Below, one piece after another: positions 32,603 to 43,261 of a DNA stretch of 64,000 nt (its first letter is position 1; every line of letters starts with the position of its first letter). A program made the translations under genes and the position numbers. The notes below the pieces were generated by a model that ran no database searches, was not told where the DNA came from, and saw nothing but the letters and a program-made list of their open reading frames with translations. Source of the stretch: Eublepharis macularius (taxonomy: Eukaryota > Chordata > Lepidosauria > Squamata > Eublepharidae); assembly GCF_028583425.1 (NCBI RefSeq), contig NC_072796.1, positions 129,305,464-129,369,463 on the forward strand. The letters run 5' to 3'.

Positions 32603-32889
32603 GCAGTATCTGCTTCACCCGCTATGCCACAATATTCCTGGCCAGAATTGGGACCTGCAGTATAAAGACGTTCTCAAGGGGGGAATTCACTTTTTAAAAA
32701 GACAATGCATCCTTGAGACAAACCTGGGAATGGCCATCATGTCTAGTTGATGGCCATTCCCAGGTTTGTCCCAAGGATGCATTGTCTTTTTAAAAAGTGA
32801 ATCCCCCCCTTGAGAATGTCTTTAAACTGTACTGCAGGTCCCAATTCTGGCCAGGAATATTGTGGCACAGCGGGAGAAGCAGATACTGC
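32603..32889. repeat. 287-bp near-perfect inverted repeat
   Basis: Arms 32603-32739 and 32748-32889 pair at roughly 95%, with an 8-base loop (TGTCTAGT) and one 5-base indel near 32665. The loop and its edges (CATCATGTCTAGTTG) complement the motif CAACTAGATATGATGG at ~31690, the apparent left end of the host element. It lies right of hAT copy 1. Likely an inverted-repeat DNA transposon or head-to-head duplicated end. Confidence 0.85.
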
Positions 32890-33113
32890 AGTTGAGACCT
32901 TAATGATTTCATTTCCATTTTTTTTTTAAAGAGAGCCATATTTGGAGCTTGTAGACCCTTGACTTAGATAATAGTTTTTTTCACAAAGCGAGATGACCAC
33001 ACCCAAGCATTTGTTTTGCAAGAACTTCCAAGAGTGATGCTCATGATGCTAAATGACTGTAGGTGGCCATTAATTTTTAAGTGCAACTCTCTGGCCACAG
33101 AAAATTTGACCAG

Positions 33114-33313
33114 GGCCGATTCCAGACAGCCCTCTGCAATCCGAAATGTTGCGCGTCATCGTGCGTTGTCGCGTGGAAAACGCGAAATATCGTGTTTTCT
33201 CGCGTGAGTTTTGCGCGAGGTCGCAAAACTCGCGCGAGAAAACACAATATTTCGCGTTTTCCGCGCGACGACGCGCGACGTTTCGGATTGCAGAGGGCCG
33301 TCTGGAATCGGCC
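33114..33313. mobile_element. CpG-rich palindromic MITE, 3-bp TSD CAG
   Basis: 200-bp foldback from GGCCGATTCCAGACAGCCC to GTCTGGAATCGGCC, flanked by CAG (33111-33113 and 33314-33316). The arms pair almost perfectly and hold dozens of CpGs (TGCGCGTCATCGTGCGTTG, TCGCGTGGAAAACGCG). In this CpG-poor intron, so many undecayed CpGs suggest it is the youngest of its family here. Confidence 0.82.
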
Positions 33314-33369
33314 CAGGAGACCATCTTCTTCAGACATGATTTCCCACAGTGGCCAACCGCTGCCTGGAA

Positions 33370-33582
33370 GCCAAAAGCCTCCCTCCCCCTTTTATTTATT
33401 ATTTTTATTTTATTAACAAGATTTTTACACCCACCGCTTCTGAACATGGAGGTCCCATGCAGGCTACTAGCCATCTGTTTCCCATGGTATGCATCTAATT
33501 CCCTTTTCAAAGCTGCTAAGCTAGTGGCCAACTCTACATCCTGCGGCAATGCATTCCACAAGTTAAAAGAGGCATAACAGAT
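33370..33582 (-). repeat. LINE 3-prime fragment (CR1/L2 group)
   Basis: The complement encodes FVWNALPQDV-like WNALPQDVELATSLAALKRE, then LDAYHGKQM, the end of an RT protein, followed by a short UTR and a (TTTA)-rich tail at 33390. Confidence 0.55.
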
Positions 33583-34407
33583 GCAAATTCATGTTGAAAC
33601 AAAGACCAGAAGAGAGAATTTTAGACTTTAGTCAGGTAATGCCCTGATGAGTAAGTGTTCATAAAATTACTATGTGTGTGTGGCATTGTTGGATGGGTCT
33701 AATGATTATCATGCAATAAAAAAACTTTGCTTAGATTGCTACACTTTTAGGGAGGGGTTTAAATTCAGGGTCATCTGCTTTTATGTATACCCTTCTCTTG
33801 TTTGGGAACGGGGTCGTCTTACATTCAGGGTCATCTTCCTTTCGAGTAAATAGCTCCATCCATTTTTACACCATGGCTCCTGTAAGTGTGAGGGGTAGGA
33901 GATTCCTTCCTGGGGGTGAATTTTTAAGTTTCCTTGGTTGAGATCTGAAACGACCTGTTTCTTTACTATTCCTTTCACCTGCAATATTGGAACACTTCCA
34001 GTTTCTAGCAGCCATTTTGGGTGGAAATGAATTTTACACAAAGCGCCAGCTGCACAAATTCAGAATTTTGCAATGGAGAGAAAGAGCTAAATCACCTCTC
34101 AAGGATAAGTGCTCTTCTCGGAAGGAAATAAGCCTGAAATGTTCAAGATGCTTGGAGAGGCTTGGGGTGATTTCTGCCTTGCTGCGAAAAGTCGGTTTTT
34201 GCTATTTCAACCCAAATGTTTACAGAGACGATCAGAAGGCAAGCGGTGTGCCCTTGAGATCACAACTGAAACCGGTCATCAAGAAGACCTTATTCTCTCG
34301 GGGACACAAAGTGGGACAAAAACATTCAAGGGATGTTCTTCTTGGAATCCAAAAGCAACCTTTGTGCTACAATTTAACTGCTAGAATGTGAACACACACA
34401 CACAGCT

Positions 34408-34818
34408 ACTTTCGACTGAATCAGATCTTTGTTTCATCAAGGTCAGTATTGTCTACTCAGACTGGCAGCAGCTTTCCAGGGTAGGGTTGCCAACTCTGGG
34501 CTGGGAAATTCCTGGAGATTTTTTGGGGGGAGGGGTGGAGCCTAGAGAGGGTTTGAGGAAGGGAGGGACCACAGCTGGGTATAATGGCATATAGTCCACC
34601 CTCCAACGCAGTCATTTTCTCCAGGAGGAACTGATCTCTGTTGGCTGGAGATCAGCTGTAATTCTGGGAGATCTCCAGCTGCCATCTGGAGACTGGCAAC
34701 CCTACTCCATGGTCTCAGATGTTTCTCACCACAGACTGCATCGTCCCTTTAAATGGAGATGCCGGGGACTGAACCTTGGACACTGTGCAGAAACTTTTCC
34801 ACTGAGCCACAGCCCTCC
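34408..34818 (-). repeat. tRNA-derived SINE, interrupted by a DNA element
   Basis: ACTGAATCAGATCTTTGTTTC and AAGGTCAGTATTGTCTACTC precede, and AAATGGAGATGCCGGGGACT, GAACCTTGG and CCACTGAGCCACAGCCCT follow, the insertion at 34482-34704. The complement shows the tRNA-like head with its A and B boxes. Confidence 0.65.
34482..34704. mobile_element. short DNA element with TAGGGTTGCC ends, copy 3, inside a SINE
   Basis: 223 bp, TAGGGTTGCCAACTC to GACTGGCAACCCTA. It interrupts a minus-strand tRNA-derived SINE. The flanking octamers TTCCAGGG and CTCCATGG match at 6 of 8, consistent with a decayed 8-bp target duplication. Confidence 0.7.
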
Positions 34819-35198
34819 TGAATTTGTGGCTTGAGCCAAATTTGATCCCCATTTGGGGGGGGGGGGAATTGGGATTTTGGCTCTGATGTCTTTAGCTGGA
34901 AATCTGGGAATGACAGGTTTGTGTAGTCTAGCTAACTTCATAGGTAGACCTCCCATTCCCTCCACCCCAGGCCCAGTCTCTTCTGGGAGAGAAAAGGGCC
35001 TCCACATCGTGATTTCCCCTAGAGCATAAAGACCATAGAGACTAAGGAGGTAACCTTGAGCGTCATGCAGAATCGATATCACTTCCTCCCCAAACTCCAC
35101 CCTCTGCAGGCACCACTTCCCCAAACTCCTGGCATTTGCTAAGGCAGTGTTGGGAACCCTTTTTGTATGTCCTATCTATATATTTTTCTTCTTCTTAA

Positions 35199-35330
35199 CA
35201 AGATGGGGTAGCCACGTTTGTCTGTAGCAGTAGAAAAGAGCAAGAGTCCAGTAGCACCGATAAGACTTACACAATTTGTGGTAGGGTTTGAGCTTTCGTG
35301 AGTCACAGCTCACTTCTTCAGAACAGCGAC
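35199..35330. repeat. palindromic-repeat family, single arm
   Basis: GTAGCCACGTTTGTCTGTAG, AGAGTCCAGTAGCACC and TTGAGCTTTCGTGAGTCACA, then ACTTCTTCAGAAC. Same family as 14898-15092. Confidence 0.6.
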
Positions 35331-35545
35331 CGCTGTAAATATTTGTGCTTGGCTGCCAGGTGTACATGAGCTCTCATCCCAGCTCTCTCCCCCTCATTTT
35401 GTGGCCATATTCTTCTTCTTTCTCCAGTTTCATAGTTCTCTTTCTCTCCCCTCTCCACATCACGGTTCCTATAGTTGAGCACAATTCTGTCAAGCCTCCT
35501 TTCAGCTACATCAACACCACGGAGCTAAAAGGAGTGCACAAGAAT

Positions 35546-35642
35546 TGCAAAATAGAAAAGATCTAGTAGCACCTTTAAGACTAACCTACTTTACTGTAGC
35601 ATAAGCTTTCGAGAACCACAGCTCTCTTCGTCAGATGCATGG
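35546..35642. repeat. palindromic-repeat family, single arm
   Basis: TCTAGTAGCACCTTTAAGAC, TAACCTACTTTACTGTAGC, ATAAGCTTTCGAGAACCACA and CTTCGTCAGATGCATGGA. Matches one arm of the copy at 56488-56692. Confidence 0.6.
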
Positions 35643-36542
35643 AGCACAAGAATTGCTGCTTTGTTCCCTCTAGCGCCCTGTCCATTAGGAAATGAGAGCC
35701 CCTTCAGAGGTCTCTGTGACATCACAAAGACCTGGGAAGTGACCTCATGTTCCACAGGTGCCCTGAAATTCTGGTGTTATAGGAGACATAGGAAAAAGTT
35801 CTTTCTATCCACTTTCTCTATGCTCTGCATAATTGTATAAAAGCTCCCTATCTCTAGCATTTTAAAAAATCTTCTCATACATGCGCTGGTTTCAATTGTG
35901 ACTCACTTGTTATCTTTTAGCATGAAAAAAACCCCTCTTTGTACTCTGTGGGTTTGCCTCTTTCCATTTTTTAAATTTTTTAATGTGGTTTTAACATGAC
36001 TCTAAAAGCCAAAGCGCAGTGTAATGACTTTAACAGAATATCAGTTTCATACTCAGAAATCATTAATTTCATGTTACGGGAAATCCCTGGCTTAGAAGTA
36101 TCTGACGGATACTAATGCCAAAGATAACTAATTTGAGGCTTAGCAGAACTCATCCTCCAGACATATTGACTACAAGAAATATAAATCTAGGAGAAAGTGA
36201 GCCAGCTGTCTTGGCCAGTTCACGTTTTACCAAGACAAATTAAATTATAAAGATAGCTTGGGTTGCACATTATCTCAAAATTTATTGGACTCCATAAAGA
36301 CTTGGAAACAGACCCTGATTCGGAGAAGGGAAATCTTTGATGTTTGTTGAGTGTAGATCCCTATCATGAATCAAAGAATGCTTTTGCTCAGAATGGTAGA
36401 TTCTCTCACAAGGTTTTTTTAATCCAAAGAATTGTCTGAAGGCAAACGATCCAGTTCAGCTGTTGAAGGACTGGGTGGCCCACGCCTCAGAAGGGCTTGG
36501 TTGTATATGATCTGGGATCTTTTGGCAAACCAGTCTGAAGGC
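35643..36542. other. ADCY8 large intron, no recognised feature
   Basis: AT-rich sequence with no repeat or gene that I can name. Confidence 0.35.
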
Positions 36543-36911
36543 CTAACTACATGCCACATGAGTAGTTAGGAAAATCCACCTGTGTCCATGTAAAATAGGA
36601 GGATACGTGTATGGGGGGTAGGGATCCCATTACCCTGGTGGGGGCGGGGGATCCCCCGCTTTCACCTTCCATTCCCCAGCACTACTCACCTGGATGGTGG
36701 GAGAGAAAGGCATGGGAACTGGTCTCCCAGGCATGCTCGCTCCTGGGGCGGCGCAATGACGCCACTCCCAGGAGCACGTGCATGCTTTGCAGCAGGCTGA
36801 TTTGGGCCCCAAACAGGCTCCTGCACCCCCACAATGATGGAACCTGGAAGTGACATCACAGGAAGTGATGTCATCACACAGAATGAAGCTGTCAGTCCCT
36901 AGCAGTTAGGT
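36543..36911. repeat. possible DNA element with CCTAACTAC ends
   Basis: Edges GGCCTAACTACATGCC and CTAGCAGTTAGGTCC are weakly inverted. The interior is GC-rich, with GGATCCC/GGGATCC words and a duplicated GGAAGTGA-CATCAC motif (~36846 and ~36861). Proposed only from edge symmetry and composition. Confidence 0.3.
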
Positions 36912-37260
36912 CCCCAAGTTCTCCACAATTAGCACCAAGTGTTCCAGTTGAAGTAACTTTATTAGAGATCCATTCAGTACAAGGTGCATCGACATTGAGA
37001 ATTGGCAGAAGTAACGTATGTGGGGCTAGCAATGTTAGTTATAGGGAATCTTCCCCCCTTAGGAAAGACAACAGTTAAAGGGGGGGAGGTTGTAGTGATA
37101 CATTGTTTTAGAGTAGACAGTGAGAAAGATGAACTTGTCTTTGGTTCTTAGGAGTAGCATACTACAAGCCAGCTTCAGCTGGCTGTCAAGGACACTCTCT
37201 CCACTGAGCAAGAAAGAGAGAGTAAACATTTTTAAGATAACCCACTGGATTGGAGCAATA

Positions 37261-37277
37261 AAGAACTTCCCACACTC
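37261..37277 (+). repeat. left L1 target-site duplication
   Basis: AAGAACTTCCCACACTC, identical to 43425-43441, directly abuts the L1 5-prime end. The right copy follows the L1 poly(A) tail. Confidence 0.95.
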
Positions 37278-38188
37278 GACTTCCTGTTTGGGATCCATGG
37301 AGGTCTAACGCAGCTCCACTTGCGGAGCTGACCGGACTGCCGTTTTAACCGGCCGGCGGGGTGAAAATAGCCCGCGGCCGACTGCTCTCAGGCGGGGAGC
37401 AGGCAAAGAACGCTCAAGACCCTAGGGTGAGCTAGATCTCGGACGAGGGGGGGCTCTACACAGCGAGTCTCCCCCCGATCCTTGAGGTCCCACCTTGCGA
37501 CGGGTCGGCTATAATCTCTGCGGCAGTTTTGGGGCCAATTCGGCTGGCATAAGACCTACATACCCAAGCATCGATTGGGGGAAGAAGCTGAGAGGAGAAC
37601 TTAAAATCGAAACAGCGATTACAACCCGAGAAAAGTGAAGAGAAGGTAAAGATCATTATCTTCTGAGACGGGACAGATTGATAAAAACAGAGAGGAAAAA
37701 AAGTAGATTTTTAAACTGCAACAGACTAGTGAAAAGGAGGGGAAGACTCGGCAGGAATCGGATTTAAAAAGAGACTAAGTTTAAAGAAGTTATTAAAGAA
37801 ATGGGACTATTGTTTTGAATACCTGTGGCTTTGGAGCTGTGAGAAAAAGACACCATCGCGAGATCTGCTGTGGGAAGACGGGAGACAGGAAGTGCGTAAT
37901 AACAATAGAGTGGCTGGAGAGAAGCGGCCCTTGCTGGAGGGCAGGAAGTAGGGAATCGCCATTTTTGAAAGGGGAAGGGTCGCGGCTTCAGCGGAAGAGG
38001 AAGTAGGCCATCTTGGATTACAAAATCATAGAGAAACCATAGAGAAAAGACGCCCGACATTTTGGACTCTTTAAAACTTAATTTCTATAAGAAGACCGGG
38101 ACATTTAAAATAGAAAAACGTTAAATTTTACGCCACGGAGTTAAGGAAGAGAGCGGATTCGTGGGAGCGAGCTAAAGCAAGCCCCACG
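37278..38188 (+). promoter_or_regulatory. L1 5-prime UTR / internal promoter region
   Basis: 911 bases between the left target duplication and ORF1. The first ~130 bases are CpG-rich (AACCGGCCGGCGGGG, CCCGCGGCCGAC), unlike the surrounding AT-rich intron. L1 5-prime UTRs carry an internal RNA polymerase II promoter; this function is inferred from position. No tandem monomers are visible. Confidence 0.7.
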
Positions 38189-38983
38189 ATGTCAAAAAAA
38201 GAGTGGCAATCGGCAATAGAAAACCTGGATAAAAACCTGGACAAAAAACTTTTAGATATGATTAAAGAACTTAAGGACACGAAATTGGAGCTGATAAAAG
38301 AGGTTAAAGAGGTTACACAGACAGTAAAATCGGAGCTGTCAGAAGTGAAAAAAGGTATGGAAACAATACGAAGTGAACTACAAGGAACGCAGCAGAGAGT
38401 TAAAACAGTAGAAGACGCGATGGAGAATTTAGCAGACACGCAACAAACAGAGATGAGATTGGTGAAGGGGAGAATGTCAGTTGCAGAAACTAAACATATG
38501 GAGAAGCAGCTACGTTTTCGTGGCTTGCCAGAAGTGGAAGGAAAGTCAGCGCAAGAACAGATGACTGAGGTGTTGGCTGAATACCTGGGGAAGGAGGAGG
38601 AGGAAGTTGTGGCTATCCTAGATGTGGCGTACCGTGTGAACTCGAGAATTGCAACCCAGAGGAAATTACCAAGGGATGTGATTGTGCAGTTTACAACTAG
38701 AAACATGAAAGAGAGGATTGTGACAAAACAGTTTCAAGATCCATTGGAGATTGATGGCAAGACGATTATTATAATGAAGGAACTGCCCAGATCAGTGTTA
38801 TTGGACCGGAAAAAATATAAAGTGCTAATTCAGACTTTGAAGGACATGAATATTAGGTACAGATGGGAGCTACCGGAAGGAGTGTCCTTTGAGTTTGGAG
38901 GGGCAAAAAAACGCATCAGATCTGAGCGGGAGATGGAGCGATTTATTAAGGACAATGAAAAAGACTTACCAACAAAACTATGA
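38189..38983 (+). CDS. L1 ORF1 protein (coiled-coil RNA-binding chaperone)
   Basis: 264 codons, uninterrupted. Residues ~1-105 are rich in heptad-like K/E/L patterns (for example LLDMIKELKDTKLELIKEVK), predicting the trimerising coiled coil of L1 ORF1p. It continues with an RRM-like part starting near KQLRFRGLPEVEGKSAQEQ and a C-terminal basic domain with RKLPRDVIVQFTTRNMKERI and LKDMNIRYRWELPEGVSFEF. ORF1p coats L1 RNA and acts as a nucleic-acid chaperone in the L1 ribonucleoprotein. The start is the first AUG of the frame, just after the long 5-prime UTR. The stop TGA overlaps the ORF2 start (ATGA), suggesting reinitiation. Assignment rests on position and domain order. Confidence 0.93.
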   Translation: MSKKEWQSAIENLDKNLDKKLLDMIKELKDTKLELIKEVKEVTQTVKSELSEVKKGMETIRSELQGTQQRVKTVEDAMENLADTQQTEMRLVKGRMSVAETKHMEKQLRFRGLPEVEGKSAQEQMTEVLAEYLGKEEEEVVAILDVAYRVNSRIATQRKLPRDVIVQFTTRNMKERIVTKQFQDPLEIDGKTIIIMKELPRSVLLDRKKYKVLIQTLKDMNIRYRWELPEGVSFEFGGAKKRIRSEREMERFIKDNEKDLPTKL

Positions 38984-41900
38984 ATATGGAGTGTAAAGTA
39001 TTATCTTGGAATGTAAATGGACTAAACTCACCGAATAAGAGGAAAAATATTTTTCATTGGCTACCAAAACAAAAATGTGATATTGTTTGTTTGCAGGAGA
39101 CCCATATTAGAAAACAGGATGTAAAATATTTAAAATCTGGAAAATTGGGCAAAGAATTTGTAGCGGCCTCCAACAAGAAAAAAAGAGGAGTGGTGTTGTA
39201 CATAAAGGAGGAGCTGCAGCCAAAATTTGTTATGAGAGATGTGGAAGCTAGATTTGTAGCAGTGGAATGTAATTGGAATTTAAAGAGAGTGTTGGTAGTC
39301 GGACTTTATGCACCTAATGGTGCAAAGGAAAGCTTCTTTGAGGATTTAAGGAAGCATTTAGACGATCTTGCATATGACCAGATAATTCTTGCTGGAGACT
39401 TCAATGGAGTGACAGATTTGGAATTAGACAAAAAGACTACAACAGCACAAAAGAAAAGAGGACTATTGCCAAAGCTTTTTTTTGAGTTGATTCAACAAGA
39501 GACTCTCGAAGATGTATGGAGGAGAGAATATCCTAAAACCAGACAGTTTACTTTTTATTCTGCAAGGCATCTTACATTATCAAGAATTGACATGATCTGG
39601 GCCTCAAAAGACTTAGCGTTATGGACTAAGGAGGTAGAAATAATGCCGATGGTAGGCTCAGATCACAACCCAATTATATGGAAATTTGGAAAAAGGAGAA
39701 AAAGGAAAGCCTGGAGAATAAATGAGGACTTGTTACAGGAAAGAGAGAATATGGAAATATTGAGAAGAGAGACAAAGTTTTTCATACAATACAACGTGAA
39801 CAAAGAAGTACCAACCAACAAAGTTTGGGATGCATACAAGGCGGTTGTAAGGGGCATACTAATGGACTTAAATGGTAGAGCAAGGAAAAAGAAAGAGGAG
39901 AAAAGACAAGAGATTGAGGAGAAAATAAAAGCCAAAGAAGCACAGTTAAAAAAAAGACCAGGAAAAAAGAAAATATACCAGGAAATCAAAATTCTTCAAG
40001 AACAGCTAACAGCAATGAGCAATAAAGAATTGGAGTGGAACCTTAAAAGATTGAATCAAAAAGCGTTTGAGGGTGCCAATAAACCTGGGAAATATTTGGC
40101 ATGGCAATTGAAGAAGAAAAGGGAAAAGAAAACAATAAATAAAATCTGTGAAGAAAATAAAACGTACTTGGAGCAGACTACCATCAGTAGAGCCTTTTAT
40201 AAATTTTATGCTAAGCTGTATAATAAAAAAGAAGTAAACAAAGAATCAATAGCATCATATCTGGAGAAAACTAAACTTCCAGAAATCTCGGAAGCTTGGA
40301 GAAATAAGTTGAACAGTGAAGTAACTGATGAGGAAATAAGTAAGGCAATACAATCCGCAAATCTAGGAAAGGCGCCAGGGCCAGATGGACTTACGGCTAA
40401 ATTTTATAAGATAATGGCCAATGAACTGGCACCATTCCTAAAAGAGGTGATGAATGGAGTTTTTAGGGATCAAAGGATTCCAGATACTTGGAGTGAAGCG
40501 AATATATCATTGATCCCAAAAGAGGGCCAAGACCTGACCAACGTGAAAAATTACAGACCTATATCACTACTTAACAATGACTATAAAATTTTTGCGAAGA
40601 TATTGGCGGAGAGATTGAAGGGGTGGCTCTCGGAAGTTATAGAGGAGGAACAAGCAGGCTTTTTGCCAGACAGACAAATAAGAGACAATTTAAGGACAGT
40701 GATCAATGCTATTGAATATTATGACAAGCGTTGTGACAAAGAGGTTGGTTTCTTCTTTGTAGATGCTGAAAAAGCGTTTGACAATTTAAACTGGGACTTT
40801 ATGTTTGCCACTATGGAAAAGCTACAACTGGGAGAAAGATTTGTCAAAGCAATTAAGGAAATTTATAGAGACCAGACTGCAGCAATTGTAGTGAATGATG
40901 AACTGACCAAGAAATTGACGATTAGTAAAGGAACAAGACAAGGTTGCCCGTTATCTCCATTGTTGTTCATTTTAGTATTGGAGATTCTGATGATACAAAT
41001 ACGACAAGACGAGGAAATACGAGGAATAAAAATAAAGGACTATTCATATAAGGTCAGAGCATTTGCAGATGACATAATGTTAATTGTAGAAGACCCACTG
41101 GAGAACATGCCAAAAGTGATAGATAAGATTAAGGAGTTTGGAGACTTGGCAGGTTTCTTCATTAACAAAAAGAAGTCAAAGATACTATGCAAAAACATGA
41201 CTAAGCAGAAACAACAATTGTTAATGGAAACAACGGATTGTGAAGTAACTAGTAAGGTGAAATATTTGGGAGTTGAGCTGACTGCAAAAAATATAGATTT
41301 GTTCAAGAATAATTATGAAAAATTATGGATTCAGATAGAGAGAGACTTGATCAAATGGAATAGATTGAACTTGTCATGGCTGGGCAGGATTGCAGCAGTT
41401 AAGATGAATGTGTTACCAAGAGTAATGTTTTTGCTACAGACAATACCAATCATCAGAGACTCTAAACAATTTGAAAAATGGCAGAGGAAAATATCAGATT
41501 TTGTTTGGGCAGGCAAGAAGCCTCGAGTGAAAGTAAAAGTTTTACAAGATGCAAAGGAAAGAGGCGGAATGCAACTGCCCAACCTGAGACTTTATCATGA
41601 TGCAATCTGCCTAGTTTGGCTAAAAGAGTGGATGACATTAAAGAATAAGAAACTATTAGCCCTAGAGGGATATAAAAAAATTTTTGGATGGCACGCATAC
41701 CTATGGCATGACAAAGTGAAGGTCAACTCGATGTTCCTGCATCATTTTGTAAGGAGAAGTTTATATACAATCTGGAAGAAGTACAGAATTTATCTACAAG
41801 AAGGAACCCCCTTGTGGGTGGTTCCATATGAGGTGATAGACCCGAGAGCTGTTGATAATGAACAACAATGCTTAACGTACAAAGAAATAACTAAAATTGA

Positions 41901-42741
41901 AGTATCTAAACTTAGAATAAAGACGCAAGAGGAACTATCACCTAACTATGATTGGTTCCAGTATAGGCAGATCAGAGACTTATACAATTCGGACTCTGCA
42001 AAAGGGGGCATACGAACAGAGAACTCGGAACTAGAGCAGACCCTTCTTAAAGAAGATAAGAAAAGAATATCCAAGGTATACCAAGTACTGCTGAAATGGT
42101 ATACTGAGGACGAGACAGTTAAAACACAGATGGTGAAATGGGCTATAAATTTTAATAAAGAAATAACAATGGAGGCATGGGAATACTTGTGGAAAACTAC
42201 AATGAAGATAACGACATGTACTAATATTAAAGAGAACATTTACAAAATGATTTATCGTTGGTACATGACACCAAAGAAGATTGCGCTAGGGAACTTGAAT
42301 ACTTCTAATAAATGCTGGAAATGTAAGAAACATGAGGGCTCCCTCTATCACATGTGGTGGTCGTGTGAGGTAGCTAGGCAGTACTGGGGGGAAATAATAA
42401 GAGAAATGAGTGAAATTTTACAGTTTCAAATAAATAAGAACCCAGAACTCCTGCTACTAAACTTGGGAATGGAGGGAATTCCAGCCCATCATAGGACGTT
42501 GATATTTTATATGACAGCAGCAGCTAGACTTTTGTATGCGCAAAAATGGAAAGTACAGGAAGTGCCAACTATTGAAGATTGGATCTACAAATTGCTGTAT
42601 ATGGCTGAAATGGACAAGATGACGAGAAAATTGAGAGATCTGGACTCAGGGCAGTTTAACACGGACTGGGAGAAGCTGAAACAACATCTGGAGAAGAAAT
42701 GGGAGGTGGGAGGGAAACTGTGGCAGTTTGAGAACTACTGA
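38980..42741 (+). CDS. L1 ORF2 protein (APE-type endonuclease and reverse transcriptase)
   Basis: 1253 codons without a stop or frameshift, the usual length for L1 ORF2. The endonuclease domain (~1-235) has SWNVNGLN (N11), CLQETHI (E40), GLYAPNG (Y110), AGDFNGV (D140, N142), SRIDMIW (D204) and GSDHNPI (D228, H229). The RT domain (~450-760) has GKAPGPDGLTAKFYK, NYRPISLLNNDYKI, QAGFLPDRQIRDNLRT, FVDAEKAFD (D595), GTRQGCPLSPLLF and AFADD (D697, D698). A C-terminal C-x2-C-x8-H-x4-C knuckle uses C1112, C1115, H1124 and C1129. All catalytic residues I can check are present. ORF2p nicks the target and primes reverse transcription there. The start codon lies in the ATGA overlap with ORF1. Confidence 0.97.
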   Translation: MNMECKVLSWNVNGLNSPNKRKNIFHWLPKQKCDIVCLQETHIRKQDVKYLKSGKLGKEFVAASNKKKRGVVLYIKEELQPKFVMRDVEARFVAVECNWNLKRVLVVGLYAPNGAKESFFEDLRKHLDDLAYDQIILAGDFNGVTDLELDKKTTTAQKKRGLLPKLFFELIQQETLEDVWRREYPKTRQFTFYSARHLTLSRIDMIWASKDLALWTKEVEIMPMVGSDHNPIIWKFGKRRKRKAWRINEDLLQERENMEILRRETKFFIQYNVNKEVPTNKVWDAYKAVVRGILMDLNGRARKKKEEKRQEIEEKIKAKEAQLKKRPGKKKIYQEIKILQEQLTAMSNKELEWNLKRLNQKAFEGANKPGKYLAWQLKKKREKKTINKICEENKTYLEQTTISRAFYKFYAKLYNKKEVNKESIASYLEKTKLPEISEAWRNKLNSEVTDEEISKAIQSANLGKAPGPDGLTAKFYKIMANELAPFLKEVMNGVFRDQRIPDTWSEANISLIPKEGQDLTNVKNYRPISLLNNDYKIFAKILAERLKGWLSEVIEEEQAGFLPDRQIRDNLRTVINAIEYYDKRCDKEVGFFFVDAEKAFDNLNWDFMFATMEKLQLGERFVKAIKEIYRDQTAAIVVNDELTKKLTISKGTRQGCPLSPLLFILVLEILMIQIRQDEEIRGIKIKDYSYKVRAFADDIMLIVEDPLENMPKVIDKIKEFGDLAGFFINKKKSKILCKNMTKQKQQLLMETTDCEVTSKVKYLGVELTAKNIDLFKNNYEKLWIQIERDLIKWNRLNLSWLGRIAAVKMNVLPRVMFLLQTIPIIRDSKQFEKWQRKISDFVWAGKKPRVKVKVLQDAKERGGMQLPNLRLYHDAICLVWLKEWMTLKNKKLLALEGYKKIFGWHAYLWHDKVKVNSMFLHHFVRRSLYTIWKKYRIYLQEGTPLWVVPYEVIDPRAVDNEQQCLTYKEITKIEVSKLRIKTQEELSPNYDWFQYRQIRDLYNSDSAKGGIRTENSELEQTLLKEDKKRISKVYQVLLKWYTEDETVKTQMVKWAINFNKEITMEAWEYLWKTTMKITTCTNIKENIYKMIYRWYMTPKKIALGNLNTSNKCWKCKKHEGSLYHMWWSCEVARQYWGEIIREMSEILQFQINKNPELLLLNLGMEGIPAHHRTLIFYMTAAARLLYAQKWKVQEVPTIEDWIYKLLYMAEMDKMTRKLRDLDSGQFNTDWEKLKQHLEKKWEVGGKLWQFENY

Positions 42742-43261
42742 AGTATAATATAAGTATAAAAGAGAGGGGTGACTTTACCGGGGGAGGAAGAGAAAAGTGA
42801 ACTTATAAGCAGTTAGATTAATGGATTGATATATATATATAGATATGTATAGGTTAATTGATAGAACATTGATAGAGAATAATTAATGATAAGGTTTAAA
42901 CATGAGGATTGAGTAACTAACAATATTTTCTTTCTTTGATAAGATTTATATGCACCAAACTGAATGTACAGAAGAGTTAAATTGATTGACTATGTGATGA
43001 GCTATATAGAATTACCATAAAAAGATGAAATGAGTAACATATAGAGAACAAATCAAATTGTTTGATTTGTTTGATTTAAATGTGGGAAATTTTTATGGTC
43101 TATGATATATAGGTTTATGATATATAGAAATATTCAAAATGGGAAAAGGGGATAAATTGTTTATCCAAGGACGTACAGTTTGGGTGTATAGTAAGTAAAG
43201 GAGTTAAAGATGTACTGCTTAATATAATGGAGAATGTATATCTGTTTTAGATAGAGGAATT

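Noticed and set aside
33070-33577. Overlapping long frames on both strands (163 and 143 codons)
   Set aside because: Produced by the CpG-rich palindromic MITE, which lacks stops in either direction, plus a LINE fragment.
38128-38706. A 192-codon minus-strand frame opposite L1 ORF1
   Set aside because: Shadow of ORF1 codon composition; no domain.
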